NCBI RefSeq assembly: GCF_020382885.2
Contig: NC_058513.1
Location: 17,509,641 to 17,573,640 of the forward strand
DNA: 64,000 nt
Origin: Scatophagus argus
Lineage: Eukaryota; Chordata; Actinopteri; Scatophagidae
Reading direction: 5' to 3'
Of this stretch, positions 14,430 to 27,948 are shown piece by piece. The position numbers were made by a program, and so were the translations under genes. Below the pieces are notes generated by a model, which saw only the letters and a list, made by a program, of their open reading frames with translations, searched no databases and was not told the DNA's origin. The stretch's first letter is position 1. Each line of letters begins with the position of its first letter.

Positions 14430-16175
14430 ATAACACTTTGTGACATCACCGTGGTGTCGTGGAAGTTGCTGTCTGTCAGACATGTTTGATCACACGCACA
14501 CAGTGGGAGCTACTCATCGTATACCGTCTTCACAATGTGGATGTTCCCGTCTGCCAGCCTGAGACATGTCATGTTACCAGACATTATATCATATAATAAT
14601 TCAAGTTTGTGCTGTTATGCAAGTTGTAGGTCTTACCTTTTTAAAAATTTTAATTAATTTTAAAATTCATATCCTTATTTACACTAAGATTCACTCAGTT
14701 TTTCTCCTCTAATTGGCTGCTCTGCAGTGGCTTCTTGGGAACAGCAGGAGGTGCTAAAGTTCACAAAAGGATGCATGCGTCTTAGGGTTAATGTATCCAT
14801 AAAGAGCTCAGGGTTTTATTGTTGTGTAAACAGATGACAGTAAGATTTTTTTTAAAATCATGTGTTATGTTATATTGCATAGGATGTCGAACAAATTATG
14901 ATGGTGATAGACACTTGAATTAAAAGTACAGATTCACACTTTTTTAAAGACCATATTAACTCCCTCATGTCTTTATGTACTTTGAAAGAGTTTTGGTTGC
15001 TGTAATTGTTCCTCATGTCAAGAGACAGCTTCCTGGTGTGAACATTCAAATCCACTTTTTTCTTTGCACCCAAAAATGCTTTCTGAAGTTTAGCTTAAGC
15101 TAATAGGAGGCTTCAGCAGACAGACCGTGTTGGTGTCTGACAGTACCAGTTTCAGTCTGTGCTTCCACGGTGTTTAATGTGGAGCTGCAGTGAAGGGACA
15201 GCAAGAAAAAGAGGGAATCTCATCCAAGCGAGACTTTAACTTTGCTCAATGGACAGGAGGAACAATTGCAGGAACTGAAAACAGTTTGTGTGCACTGAAA
15301 AAAAAAAATCACTGGAGAGTCCCGCATAATTATTCTCACATTTATGCCTCACTTAAGGCAAAAATGCAAAAGAAATCACTGCATTATTTTATAAGTCAGG
15401 ATGGGTTGTTTTGTCTACAGATGAAATGCTGTGCCACTGAGCAACATTAAAGCAGTTTAGTCTCATGTCCACACTGAGGCCAAGCTAAGGTGGACTGAGC
15501 TACTTACCTCCCGGGACACGCTGCTCTGAGGAAACCGCTGAGTAGGCAGCAGTTAACCCGATATTTACGGTCAGATAGTGGATCAGAGAGGGAACGGGAA
15601 ATATTTGGCCTTTTTTAGTCTCAATCACTGGATTGTCTTAGTGATCAAAACTCCTTATAGAGGAAACAGAGAAATAACAACTGGTTTCTATACACTAAGC
15701 GCCGTCATTGTCAGTGATGCTAGGGGCTTTATTACTTTTTGTTGTTGTTGTTGTTGAATCACAGCTTTAATTCCCGTTAGTCTGAATTCTGTGTAAGCTG
15801 GCTGCAGTTTGACCTCAGCCTTTTTGTTCCTCACACACTACTGTCGCTTGTCATTCTGATTCAGTTTGTTGCATTTAAAAAAGGGACCCAGAGTTTATTT
15901 TGCCGCTGCACTCAGAAACGAGTCTCCTCACTCATCCTGCGTCACAGATTTGGGCTCGAGTAGGTGGGTTGTACTGTGCCACTCTGTTGTTTGTAAAATG
16001 TTTGTTTTCTTGTTTAAATGGCGTTCAGAGGCTGGGCCCCCCTTTTTAAGGAGATCTCTATTTTAGAACATGGATCTACGTGGTCAACGATAACCTGAGT
16101 GATGGTGTCCATGTAAATGTACAAAATATGGTCTAATTTTATTTACAATAAATAGTTTACCTTCCTCACTCTTAC
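14430..16175 (+). other. snx11 3' UTR
   Basis: Runs from the snx11 stop to the first strong AATAAA. It is AT-rich, with a (GTT)n run near 15739-15756 and no gene-like ORF. No acceptor/donor pair suggests further exons. An earlier, weaker poly(A) site cannot be excluded. Confidence 0.5.
16147..16152 (+). terminator. Poly(A) signal of snx11
   Basis: Exact AATAAA followed within 30 bp by GT/T-rich sequence. The convergent skap1 signal lies about 970 bp away on the other strand. Confidence 0.55.
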
Positions 16176-16474
16176 ATGCGGTTGTTTATTTCTTTGGATT
16201 CACATTTCTGACATCACACACACGTCTTACCAAACGCATCTCGTGGTTTCAGATAGCAGAGCAATCCTGCCACCTAGTGGCTGAAAACGAAACAACAAGT
16301 TCGACAATCACATCAACTGACGGATCGGACACGAGCAGTACAGGCAGCTGCTATTGTAGCTGATATTATATGCAGTTTCAGAATATTTTACAATTTGTAC
16401 AATACATCTGCTGAGTTTTAAATTCATGCTGAGGATGAAGGGAGAACAATTGGCCTCTTGCTCATTTTAAGCAG

Positions 16475-16790
16475 TGAACTGATGAATGAGTCCACAATAA
16501 TTTACTATTTGCTGCAGTCATTTTCATTAGTGGTCGTTCTGTTATTCTTCTGATTAAACAATTCATTGTTTGATCTATGAAAAATTAAAAAGTGTCCAAA
16601 GTTAAAAATTTCCTGTCACGATTTACCAGAGGCCACAGTGAACCATTTTTTTTTTCAGTCAAAAACCGAAACATATTCAATTTATAGAGAAGCAGCACAT
16701 TCTCATATTTCACACACTTTTGTTTGACTTAAGAAATGACTTAAACAATTATCAGATTATCAAAATTGCTGTAGCTTAATTTAGTCTATC
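16475..16790. repeat. AT-rich dispersed repeat, best-preserved copy
   Basis: Shows the family in order: 'GATTAAACAATTCATTGTTT', 'TGATCTATGAAAAATT', 'CGAAACATATTCAATTTATA', 'CAGCACATTCTCATATTTCA' and 'AACAATTATCAGATTATCAA'. The outer ends resemble inverted AATCGATTA-type sequence, which suggests a non-autonomous DNA element, but no clear terminal repeat or target duplication could be fixed by eye. Confidence 0.55.
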
Positions 16791-17118
16791 ATCTGACTGG
16801 AGTTGCTTTTGCTCTGGTTTGGGTTTCCAGGTGGTTCACTGAACGGGGACAAGAAGTGCTGCAGCAGGTTTACATGGTATCATTTACAGAATAATCAGAG
16901 AGATTATGTGACAGTGCTGTGTTTGAAAATCACAGCCGGATGCGTCGTCAGCAGCAGCAGCGCTGTAGAACAAGAAGAAGAAGAAGAGGAAAACACAATC
17001 AGAGAAACATGCATTAATAATTAAGTGTTCATTTTAGGCTGTGCACATCTAACAGTATTATGGAATCATTTTCTTAAATAGGACAACTGACGCGGTAATC
17101 ATGCTTTTGTTGTACATA

Positions 17119-17124
17119 TTTATT
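17119..17124 (-). terminator. Poly(A) signal of skap1
   Basis: TTTATT on the + strand is AATAAA on the minus strand, about 220 bp beyond the skap1 stop codon. This gives a compact 3' UTR that includes a (GA)n run at 17301-17322. Confidence 0.55.
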
Positions 17125-17343
17125 CTCACCCATTTGCCCACTGCACCGCTCAGACTGCTTTATGCAGTACTTCTTCCAGCCAGCAGATGCCATAAATGGC
17201 AGGTCAACGACTGAATATACCTCAATGGCAATCTGGATGAGTACCAGGGGGACCGTTTCTGTGTATTAGGCCACAGTAATGGTCCATAATGCTGATGATA
17301 AGAGAGAGAGAGAGAGAGAGAGTGCCTCGGTACCTGTTGGAGC

Positions 17344-20300
17344 TCAGAGGATGTAGGCGGGGACCAGGAAGTCCTTTGGGACGATACCCACAGTGCCGTT
17401 GAGCTCGCCGACCCACCAGCCGTGAATGTTGTACTCCTGGACCCAAAATGAACAAATAAACAATCTTTAAGTCTCTGAGGGGTCCAAAAGACAAGTAAAC
17501 GAAGCAGGATTGGACTGTTTGTCTCACATTATTAACATTAGGACACCCATTCGAATGATTTGAACTGCAATTATACGTGGCCCCGATCCCTTACAATAAG
17601 AAGGTTAAAAAGCTCTTGTTCTGTGAGTCAGCTTCAGCAAAGGAAATCCAGGAGATGGTAGATCCCGCTCACAAAACGGCCACAATATTCTCACAGACGT
17701 TAGCCTCCAGGGTTTTCATGCAAAATTGGGAGAAAACAGTAAACAAGACTATTGACACAATGAGCATCTAACATAAAACAGCTTCTGTTAACTGCTCCAA
17801 AGCCCCAACAGCAGCCTGCCTGTTTTCCACACTAATTATAACAAGACTTCACTTCTGTGCTGTGATTAAAAGGAAACAGGATCAGAGGCGTCTGTCTGTA
17901 CGAAGAGAACGTAGTGCTGATTGTGCTGTCACAGATTAAAGACACAGTAACTGCTCGTTTAAAGAACAACTTTCACCAAAAATGAGCCTTTTTTTTTTTT
18001 TAAATAAACTACTTTAGGAAATTATTTGGGAACTCTTCTGTTTTCTGGTGATCATTTAGAATAATATTAGATATTTTATAGACTAAATGATGTTGACATA
18101 AAATACATCAAAGTATTTTGAATCCAAAAGTTTTAATTGGTTAAATTCATAGATGAATATAAAATTAAAGCATCTCTTTTCACTAAAAAATACTTCCACA
18201 TGTATTGTGTTTATGTACTTAATGCAACTAAAGCTCTTGTTTTGACTGACTGAATTAAAAAATAATTTGTGAGCTGGGAGGAACAGGAGGAAAACGAGGT
18301 TGTCAAAAGTATCAAAGCATTGGTACTTTTTTTAATATCATGTTTAAAACAATAAAATATCCAGAAAGCACCAATGCTATAACAAAAAACAGATCATCAG
18401 ATTTCCGATCAGATTTTGAAGCCAAGGCTGCACAGAAATTAACAAACGTGTTCAGCGAATTTGTCCTCCACCAGCACAGTCTGCAGGTTCTTCATTTAAA
18501 TTTTTGCGTGCTCAGGACTATCGATTGTTTGGAATTCTGGTATCACGGCAGCCCTACAGGAAAGCAAGTATCCTCCGATATAGATAGATATGATTTAGAC
18601 ACACTAAGCTGCTGTCATTTGAGGCTAAAATTTGACTCTAAATAAAATAAATAGGTCAAGGTTTGACGTCAGCTGAATGAATCACATTCAAATTCATGTC
18701 AGATAAAATGTACACACTCTGATCCACAATTAATCAGCTACAAGTTTGTTTAACAAAATATTTTACAGAATCTAAAAAGCGTTTTTCCAGATCCTAAAAC
18801 AAATACATTTCATCACTGACTGAAACAGCATTTTAGGAACAACCACTTCTGCCCATCTGATCACAGCAGCTGCGCTCTAACTGGATGTGCAGCAGATCAA
18901 TATCTGGCCAGAGACCAGAGGGGCGTTAGAGCTCAGCAGAGGAGGCACCAGCCGGCCCTGATGGAGCGGAGCCCTCGCTCGGCCGCTCTTCTCTCCTCTG
19001 TCCTCCAGCAGATTGAGAATGGCTGCATGAACGCTTTATCTCAGCACGGAGGAGACGACGAACCGCCCGACTACACACAAGCACATACAACAAACGTGCA
19101 AGTGCATGTAAGCAGACACACATTCATATAAGTTTGGTGTTTTTTAGGTTGTTGTATCCTGTGATAACTCACATTTCTCAGATCAGAATCGGACGTCTTG
19201 CTCCTACAGGTTCTAGTTGGAAAAACACACACACACACACACACTCAGACATGATGGATGGCGTTTTGTCAAAGGTTCAGCCTGTCATCCAGACCTGACA
19301 CTTCTCTCGAGCCAGAAGAACGAGGCCTGCAGCTAATGAGTGGTGTTTGGACAGCCAGGATGAATGGATCGCTTAGAAAGTGATAAACGACAAGACTCAA
19401 GTGTTCTTACTGCACAAACAGGTACCCACAATAAGTAGATTGTCCACCCAGGCCTCATCGCTCCCCCCTGCGAACCTCACTGACAGCTCTGGAGGGGATG
19501 TTCCAGTATGGCTGGCTCTCTGACAGACTCTCACTGGCAATTCAGCGCATGTTTGAGCTCATCACGAGGGGGAAAGTTAAGTCTGAAATGGTCTTTTTAT
19601 GCTCCCCATAAGACCGCAGAGGGAAAAGCCCGGTTGCGGAAAGCTGGCTCTGGTTTCCATTCGTGATGGCACGAACAGAGGAGGAGGAGAGGGGAGACAG
19701 ACGGACAGGGAGGAGGCATCGGAGAGAGGGAGCGAAACAGTTTTTCTCTCCCTTGGGGGCGTCGCAGCACTATTCCACCGACCGTAGTGACAGAGAGTTT
19801 TATTTATCTCCGCGGCCCATCTGTGCAGTCGGTCTCAAATTCTCCCTGAGAAAGGTCTTTTGGATTATCAGCGCCGCCATTTTAATACAACTGCTACATC
19901 ACTGAGTGGGTGCCAATGGCAGTGGAAGTCTGTCAGGCGTGCAGAGTCCATCTTCCTCATACTTGAAATGGGTTCATCCAGAGTACACCTGCTGTAATAG
20001 GGACATTCCAAGAGGCGTGGAGAGTAAATTATCCAAATGACAAAAACTACGCTAGCTCCTCAATGTCCTCTTCCTTCTGTTTGTTTTCCTCTTTTTCTCT
20101 TTTAGGTTGATTTGTTTTCGAGTGATTTTGCATCTTGAGCTATGAAATGCTATGGTTGGGGCAAAGCGCAGGCATATTTCGGCCCATTGTGGCACTGTGA
20201 GTGATTGGACAAGTTGCTTAGTATTCACCCGAAATGGAAGACGTTCCCTCCGAGATGCTCTGGGGGGAAAGAAAAAAAAAATCAGTCGTCCCTGCCAGGC

Positions 20301-23300
20301 TGAGTCTGGGGAAATGTCTGGTTTTATCTCATTAACAAGATGTAGCAGGATACACACAGAGGTGACACATATCAGAGCCTGTGTTTGGTGCAACCTGGAC
20401 GCTGATCAAATCTGCTCAGTATGGGAGCGGAGGGACAAAGGGGGGCCAAACAGCGCCGTGTCGTGGCGGCTGCGGCGCGTTGACTCGCTGACCTCCTGGT
20501 GACTCCTCCGCCGAGAGAGCGGGGAATGAGCGTGGGCGGGGCTGGCACTGAGAGTGGGTTGCCATGGCAACACCTGCAGTGTACCGGCGCGATCGTTTAT
20601 TTACCACTCAGGGGGCTGGCTAATGGTGGCATTCTGATAGGCCCATCGCTCATGTTCCCGACCGGAGGACGGATTGACAGCTACCCGAGCCTGGAGCGGG
20701 GGAGAAGGTGAGTCGAGGTTGGTTGGATGCGGTGAAAGACAACGGGCGAGGCAGCTGTCGCATCACACCACCATCATGCACCTAAACACAACACGGATTT
20801 AATATCCCACTGATTCAGGGGAAAAAAAACAATGCAACATTTGTGGGGAAAATGTAAAATTCTTTTGAGATTCTGACCGTCTTCTTCCTTTTCCTTTCTC
20901 ATCTTGTACTCAAACACACACCCATGCTCCCAGATGAAACACACACACTCGCACACAATCCCAAATGCATACAAACTAGGGGGAGTGCTAATAAGCCTGA
21001 CACATGAGGCATCTCTCCTCGGCCACCAGCTGACTGAGGCAGGCCTTGGGCGTGATGGAGCGCAGGAAGTCTCTCATTGCCCTGCCGCTGAACCCGCCGC
21101 CTGGGTGTTACAATCTCCCTCCCTCTCTCCCTCCTTCCCCATCTCCAACCCCCCACCCTCCTTTCCTCCTTCCATCTCTCCTGAAGCAGCCTTTCCGCTT
21201 GCATCCTCTCTGTTTTTTTCCGTGTTTCTCTCTCCTCCTCCGATACACTGCAGCTCTCAGCTCTGCAGTTCTTCCATCACCGGCCACACTAACAAAGAAA
21301 CATGGACACCTCTAACAGATAGAAGCCCCATGATCTGTAAGCCGTTATCAGGTTAGCGAGCTCTCCCCACTCCTCACCAACGACCTAACAATACCTGAAA
21401 CTGTGAGGGAAACCTGATTATTTTGGGGAGGTTGAGAGGATTCTGTGCCAAAAGAAATCTTGTCGAAATCCATTCAGAAATATGGACGATCATTCTGCAC
21501 AACCAGAGATCGAAATGGCTACTTAGTGTCCATTTTTTCCAAGTGGGCTTTTAATTAAATCAGTGAATTGGCTTCAAATTGGAAACATGACAGAGCATGA
21601 GAACGTTTGAAAATATCTCAGGGACGATGAGATTTAATAAAAAGAAAACCTACTCGCTCCTTTCTAATGCACGCCTGGGATTACAGATAGCTCCTTAACT
21701 TAATAGCAATTTAAAGTGGATTTGTGTATGCCACTGAGTGTCTGTAATGATGGCTGTTTACGCCGCCCCTCATTTATAATAATTAAGCAGAATGGATTGG
21801 GGGTGGGCAGCTCGGACGCGGTTCTGGGCTATTGGCTTGGGCTGAATAATGACCTACTGTAGTTGACCGGGGGATGACCGCTGCCTCCTGCATGACCCCA
21901 AACCCCAGACTCACCCCCTGCTACTTTGGGTGGTAAATAGGATGTCTTGCCTGTCTATAGCGTCTTGGTGTCTATGGCTACAATAGCAGCTAGGGGTCTT
22001 TAAATGGGTGTGTGACAGAAAAAGGAGAAAGGAGAGGGGGGGGACAGGGCTCACACAAAAGAATAAAGGGATCCACTCTCTTTGTGTCTCTTGCTTGACT
22101 TTTCCCATCTGATTGTTTGTCCACTTTTTCCTTTTCTTCAGCTGCATTCAGTCAGTGTGGCCCATGGGCGGCGGGCCACACCGGCTTGTTAAACACAGAA
22201 GAAGTCTGTTATGACCCTAAAGTGGTCGCCTAGCTAGAATTCGAGCAGCCATATAAACAAAATGTTTGCGCGAGCGTTTGATTTTCTTACTGCAGTTTCT
22301 AATACTGTAACTGTAAATCTATGAGGAGACTGTAAATCACAGCGATTAAATCTATAATCAGCTGTTTGTATAAGTTGTCATGTAGTAAAACCGTGCAGTT
22401 TCAAGCCTCGTCTAGAAGCCACCACAAGGTGTCAGTGGTGTCCACGTTCTCATTGTCTCTAACGAGCAGCTGCAGCTGGTCGAATGTGATGTGATGCTCT
22501 ACTTTGGGAGACGTGCCGGATTGGCTGGCCCGTCTCTGTCTCTCTGGGTTTTGGTTGGATGGCGGATGGAGGAGGAGAGGCGAGCAGGGCGATGGAGAGA
22601 AAGAGGAAGAGGTGGCAGCAGCGCTTGCCAGAGTTTTAAGGACCCTGGATGGGTTTGTGCCATAAATCTCTTCCCACTCCATCCCGCCGTTCTCCATGAG
22701 TGCCTGTGGGAATACAGGAATGTGACAGCTGACCTGTAGAGCCCATGTTGTTTGATTCTGGATACATAAATTAGAGGGCAAGAATGCAGGACAACCTTAT
22801 GGTTTAGTGTGGGACATGGCCGACACCGCACATGTCAGGGACAAGTGAAACTATAGCTTTTAGGCACTGTGATAAATTAATCTGATGCTATAACAACACG
22901 TTGTAAATCTCTGACAAATATCTCACTGCGCATTTCAGGCCGTGATGCAGAGGAAATGTGTGTGAAACATCTCAACAATTTCAATCGAGTTAAAAAATCC
23001 GTGTGTGAGTTTACAAAAGAATGGAGCTCACCGGCATTTGTCATCACACACTAAAATGTCAGCGTGAAGCCATAATGCGCATTAGAAAAAAATGCAAGCT
23101 CTCAGAAATGAAATGTCAGAGCGAAACTCACAAGACAGATTTCACCGTGTGTTTGTACCTCATGTATCAGCGCGCTGAGCATCACCATCGAGCTCTGCGG
23201 AAAGCAAGTTAGGCATCGCTGAAACCGACTGCAGAGCCACGCTACGAGATTAATTCTCTTGAACTAATGGGATTCATATGAGTTGTGAGGTTCCTAATTT

Positions 23301-26300
23301 ATTTACTTTGTCAGTGATACACAGATATGCGCACACACACTGCGACACCCGGGGGGGGGGGGGGGATCACAAATACAGTAAAAATGCCCCCACTTTACAG
23401 TAAGTGAGAGATCAATAATGATGGATGAGGGCCTTTTATACAATCGGCATGTTCTCCTCAGTTCACAGCCATATGACACCACGCCTGTGGCTATCCCGTT
23501 CTGCTCTTCAGCAGTCAATCACATCCCAGCTTTAAAAATAACAGTTTGTTAGCACCATTGATTTAGCACTTAGAGCGTGTCCTTATTACCTTGTAATTAT
23601 GGTCAGTGTTGACATAACAGCACAGACAACCAGGCCTCCCACCCTCTAAGAGAATTTATGGGCCCTGGTTTTATTACGGCCATTTCATGTGTCTGGGTCC
23701 CCAGTTAAGCGACAGACTTGAGTTCTAGCCAAGGGCCCGTATTTCACTCATCGAGGTCAGGGTTCTCAGGAATCCCCCGTAAAACTGAACGCCGATGGGG
23801 GCCTGCGTGTACACACAGAAGACGCGGGGAAGCCCTCCCCAGGGCTCATTAAAATAAATAGCCGATTACAGGCTATAATACAAATAATGCTATTCATGAG
23901 GGAAATGTGATGCTTTTAGGACGCAAAATGGGACACGGTTGGAGCCGTGTCGTCAAACACAACATTCGGAAGCCGTCCGGAGATCACCTCTGAATAATTT
24001 ACAACCAGACCCTCGCTTTAAATCCATTAGAGGATAGTTAGAATACTCTGCCGTGGTCTGTCACTGTGTTATGACTTCAGCGTACAGCTGGACAAAACAA
24101 GAGTAATCTCTGTCATTAAGATTTGGAGATACTACAATCAAGTTTGGCTTACAACCTGGACTTAGTTTGCTTTTAAATTCTTCAGTGAAGCGGAAACCTG
24201 ATCCATACAGTGAAAAGTAATACGGCAGGCAGGGCTGAGGCTGTTCATGAGGCGGATCTGTAGCACAGAGCCGGGTCGCCTTTGTTTCCCCAAGTAGGCT
24301 GCCTTTGTCATCCTTACGTGAAAAATGGATGTGGCTGTTTTGACATTTTCCCCTATCAACCAGCACACACAGACAGAGAAGGCTGGCATCTCATTAATCT
24401 GAGACTGCCAAGAGAACCTCAATTAAAAGTCCATCTTCTGTGAAGGGCATATTTCACCTGTGCCATATCTGCTCTTACAAACAAAAGGCTCTATTTTGTC
24501 ATTTGTCTATCTAAAGATACATTTACTCTAAAAGGGTTTTTTTGTTTCTGCACTAAAATCACCCAAAATATTTCAAATAGTTAAAATTCAGTGCAATCCA
24601 GGTGTTGATTAAAGATGCAAGAAATTAAGTGGTTGAATTTTTCGATCTCTGCCACATAATTACCAACAACAAACAAAAAGCTGAATATACTGTAATTTCT
24701 TCCTCCCTCTGCTCCTCAGATAATTTAACCTAAACACAAAACATGATGATTCAATTTCAAACCGACCAATAGCTTCGGTGTGGAAACAAGTCCCTGTACG
24801 CAGCAGAGTAAAAGTGCCCAAATTACAAGCCATTGATTTCCAGTAGGGTGGCTTTTCAGTGGTAGATACTCTGCATGTAACTACAAGATGGCCATAAAAC
24901 ACAAGGAAATAGATTGAGAGGAAAGAGATGAGATGCAGGATGGCTTCACCTGCAGTTTATGTCAAACAGAAAGGAAGAGCTTCGCATGGCTGCCTACTCA
25001 ATTAACCCCTGTGATAGAGGCTCCATAATGAACAACAGCACCATTACGCTGCGCCCCGAATGGCACTTCACCCTAGTGGCCTGGGAAAAAGACAATACCA
25101 CCGGTGGTGCCTCGCTGCTGCATCAAGACACAAGTGCTCACTAACGGAGGAATTTAGATGTTGGGGATATCAGCAGGTTTGGGAAGTAAATGAGGACAAA
25201 GTGATTACTGGAGTTGATGTTGTTTAACCCTTAAATAATTACACATTATACATGTCTGCGTCACATTTTTACTCATTTTAAACTACTGCAATTGCTCCAG
25301 TAATTATGTCAACGAGTCAAGGGGGCAATCAGGGATGGTTCCCATTAGAGATGAATGGCAGAACGGCAAGCTCCCATTTCCACTGATTGGGAGAAGTATG
25401 TCCTGCAACCACAGAATTCAGAGAGGAGCTGAAATAACCTTCTCGGATTATTTCTGCTGATGGCGATGCTGACCTTGCTAATGATGTAGATGAGATCTCC
25501 TCTCTGGAAGGCCAGCTCGTCTGGCTCGTCGGGCAGGCAGTCCCATAACCCCTGGTAGTAGTTTGCATAATCTGATGAACAAACTGAGAGGAAATGCAGA
25601 GCACAAATTTAAACCAAAGAACGAGACAATGTGCTTTTCCCAATGTAAACTATTAAGCGGGAAATTTGTTCACATTATTGAGAGGACGGAAATGAGGTCC
25701 CGACCTTGTTTGTTGGTCCTCTCCTCACTCTCATCCACTGGATCTGGAAAATCCTCATCTACACAAACAAACAACATGATATTTGCAACGTTATCCTTGT
25801 TTGAATTAAAGGTCATGAAGAACCAAAACATTTTAATTCCATCATTTAACAGAAAAAAAGCTAAATAAAAGAAAAAAAAACCTGACTCAAGGAAAACCTA
25901 TTTATCAGAAGGTTTCTGTTTGTGTCACACATGAAGGACAAATCTGCAGTACAAAAGCATGATGATAGAAATAAATAACCAAATAAATAAAATGGATCAT
26001 CAGGCAGTCCCTGATGCTGATGATTATGAGATAAGATGCCTATTTTTCTTTAACCAGACTGAAGTCCTCGATGATCGGTTTGCTCAGATTTATCAGAGAG
26101 CCAGGCAGGAAAAGTTAAAGAGAAAGAGGGTGTCTTTAAGGCGCGTGGAGGCGGACGTGTCATTGACTACGGGGCGTGGCAGCCGGTGGTCTGAGGGGTG
26201 ACACAGTGATATGCCTGCCCTCCGTCTCCCACATCCATCCTTAACAGGAGCAGGCTGACAGCAACGCCACAACCCGGCAACACTATCCACCTTCCAGCAC

Positions 26301-26361
26301 AACCTGCGCCTCTGCTTCCAGGAAGACCAGGAAGGTCCACACACACACACACACACACACG

Positions 26362-26401
<40 letters not shown>

Positions 26402-27912
26402 CACTGTATATCCACATGCATATTTGCGATCATGTGTACAGTCTGCATTTGGATGTGGAAAGTTTTTTATGTGGATCTTCCTCCTGCTTTGTCTTTCTCA
26501 AACTCAAACACACACAAACACACACATTCTGACATTTCAAATTTCATAACCAGAGCAAAATTTTCTTTTAAGCAAGCAAAGATTATTATTGATAATTATG
26601 GCATTATTATCACACCAAAGCAGAACCAAAAAGACATTTTAATTGTGTTTGCAAAGGTTCCAAACATTTGTTTAGCACTCTTCAACAGCTGTACAAGAGA
26701 GCATCTTTCAGTGGAGAGGCCACCGCTATGGGCCAACGGTTTCTATATCCAAGTGATTTAATTTTCCAGTCAATAAAATCAGTCATCAGCACCAGAGCCG
26801 ATACCACCATTGCTCTGCAATCAGCCTGCAACTGAGCCATGTTCACAGTTTTTGCTCTGAAAAATATATTACATTTAATGTAAACAACTTCGCTAAAATA
26901 ACCTTAAACTTAAGTGACAACTCTTGCAAGCTAACTTGAGCGATTAAAGAAAGCAAAGACTACTATCAGGAGTATTTCTAGTTGTTATGAAAGGAAGATT
27001 TTTTCCTGAATAAATTTCAGTGAAATCACTGAAAATGAGATGTAATAATTTAACAGTATCTAATCACTGTGTAGATGCTGTAAGTAAGCACAGTGAGGTG
27101 CAGAATGATTGATAAGTGAAGGGGTGAGAAAGTGAACGAAAGAGCCCGTCATTCGATATGCCATCTGTGGTCAGGGTCTGTACCTCTGCCCAGATGGCTT
27201 TGAACGCCGGCATGACAGTCTGAAGAGTGATTTCCCTCTCACCACTGATTTTGGCAAAGGTTATGTACTCACTGAGTGAAACAGAATCTTGATGTATCTT
27301 ATTTAATAGAAAGAGTGATGGACGACGGCCCAGAGAAGATCAGATCACCGCTTTTGTCCTTCTCGGGATCTTGTAGCCACTCTGACACATGGGACCGTCT
27401 ACCCCTCGGTAGGGACTCACAGGCACTGTTCTCGGGTCTTGTAACATTCTCAATCAAACTCTAATTTCTATTAAAGACGTGACATTAAGAGCTCCAGAAC
27501 TATTTTAAGCCCTGAAAGATGCAGTTTTTACTTCCTTTCAACTAAATTGCTGTTGCTAGGCGATTTTAGCCAAAACTCTGCTTAGTGGATTGAACTGTGG
27601 GCTATTTGTTGCCTGGCAACATTAGCTAATTGGACTTACTATGACAGAGCATTGGGAGCTACGCGGCTCTTGCTGATTTTAACAACATAACTGCTTCTCA
27701 ACAGACAGTTCTCAGCGAGGCTGGAGGAAGGTGATTTTCAGCCGGCGTGAAGAGAAGCTTTACTTCCCGCCCCGTGTGTCTCTGCAGCAGCCGATTTAAA
27801 ATGAGTGATCAGTCTGGGTTTTGTGGTGGTAGGGAGGCACCTGGCAGCACAAATTTCACAGCCAGCAGAGATCATCAGAAATATTTCTTGCTGCAAAAAT
27901 CCCTTAGGGCAG

Positions 27913-27948
<36 letters not shown>

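Noticed and set aside
26093-26448. Cys/Val-rich ORFs
   Set aside because: Translations of the (CA)n microsatellite.
27080-27340. Minus-strand open frame reading ...[18 protein letters not shown]...
   Set aside because: About 85 codons with no paired splice sites that fit skap1 phases, and no recognised family; a frame this long is not rare by chance.
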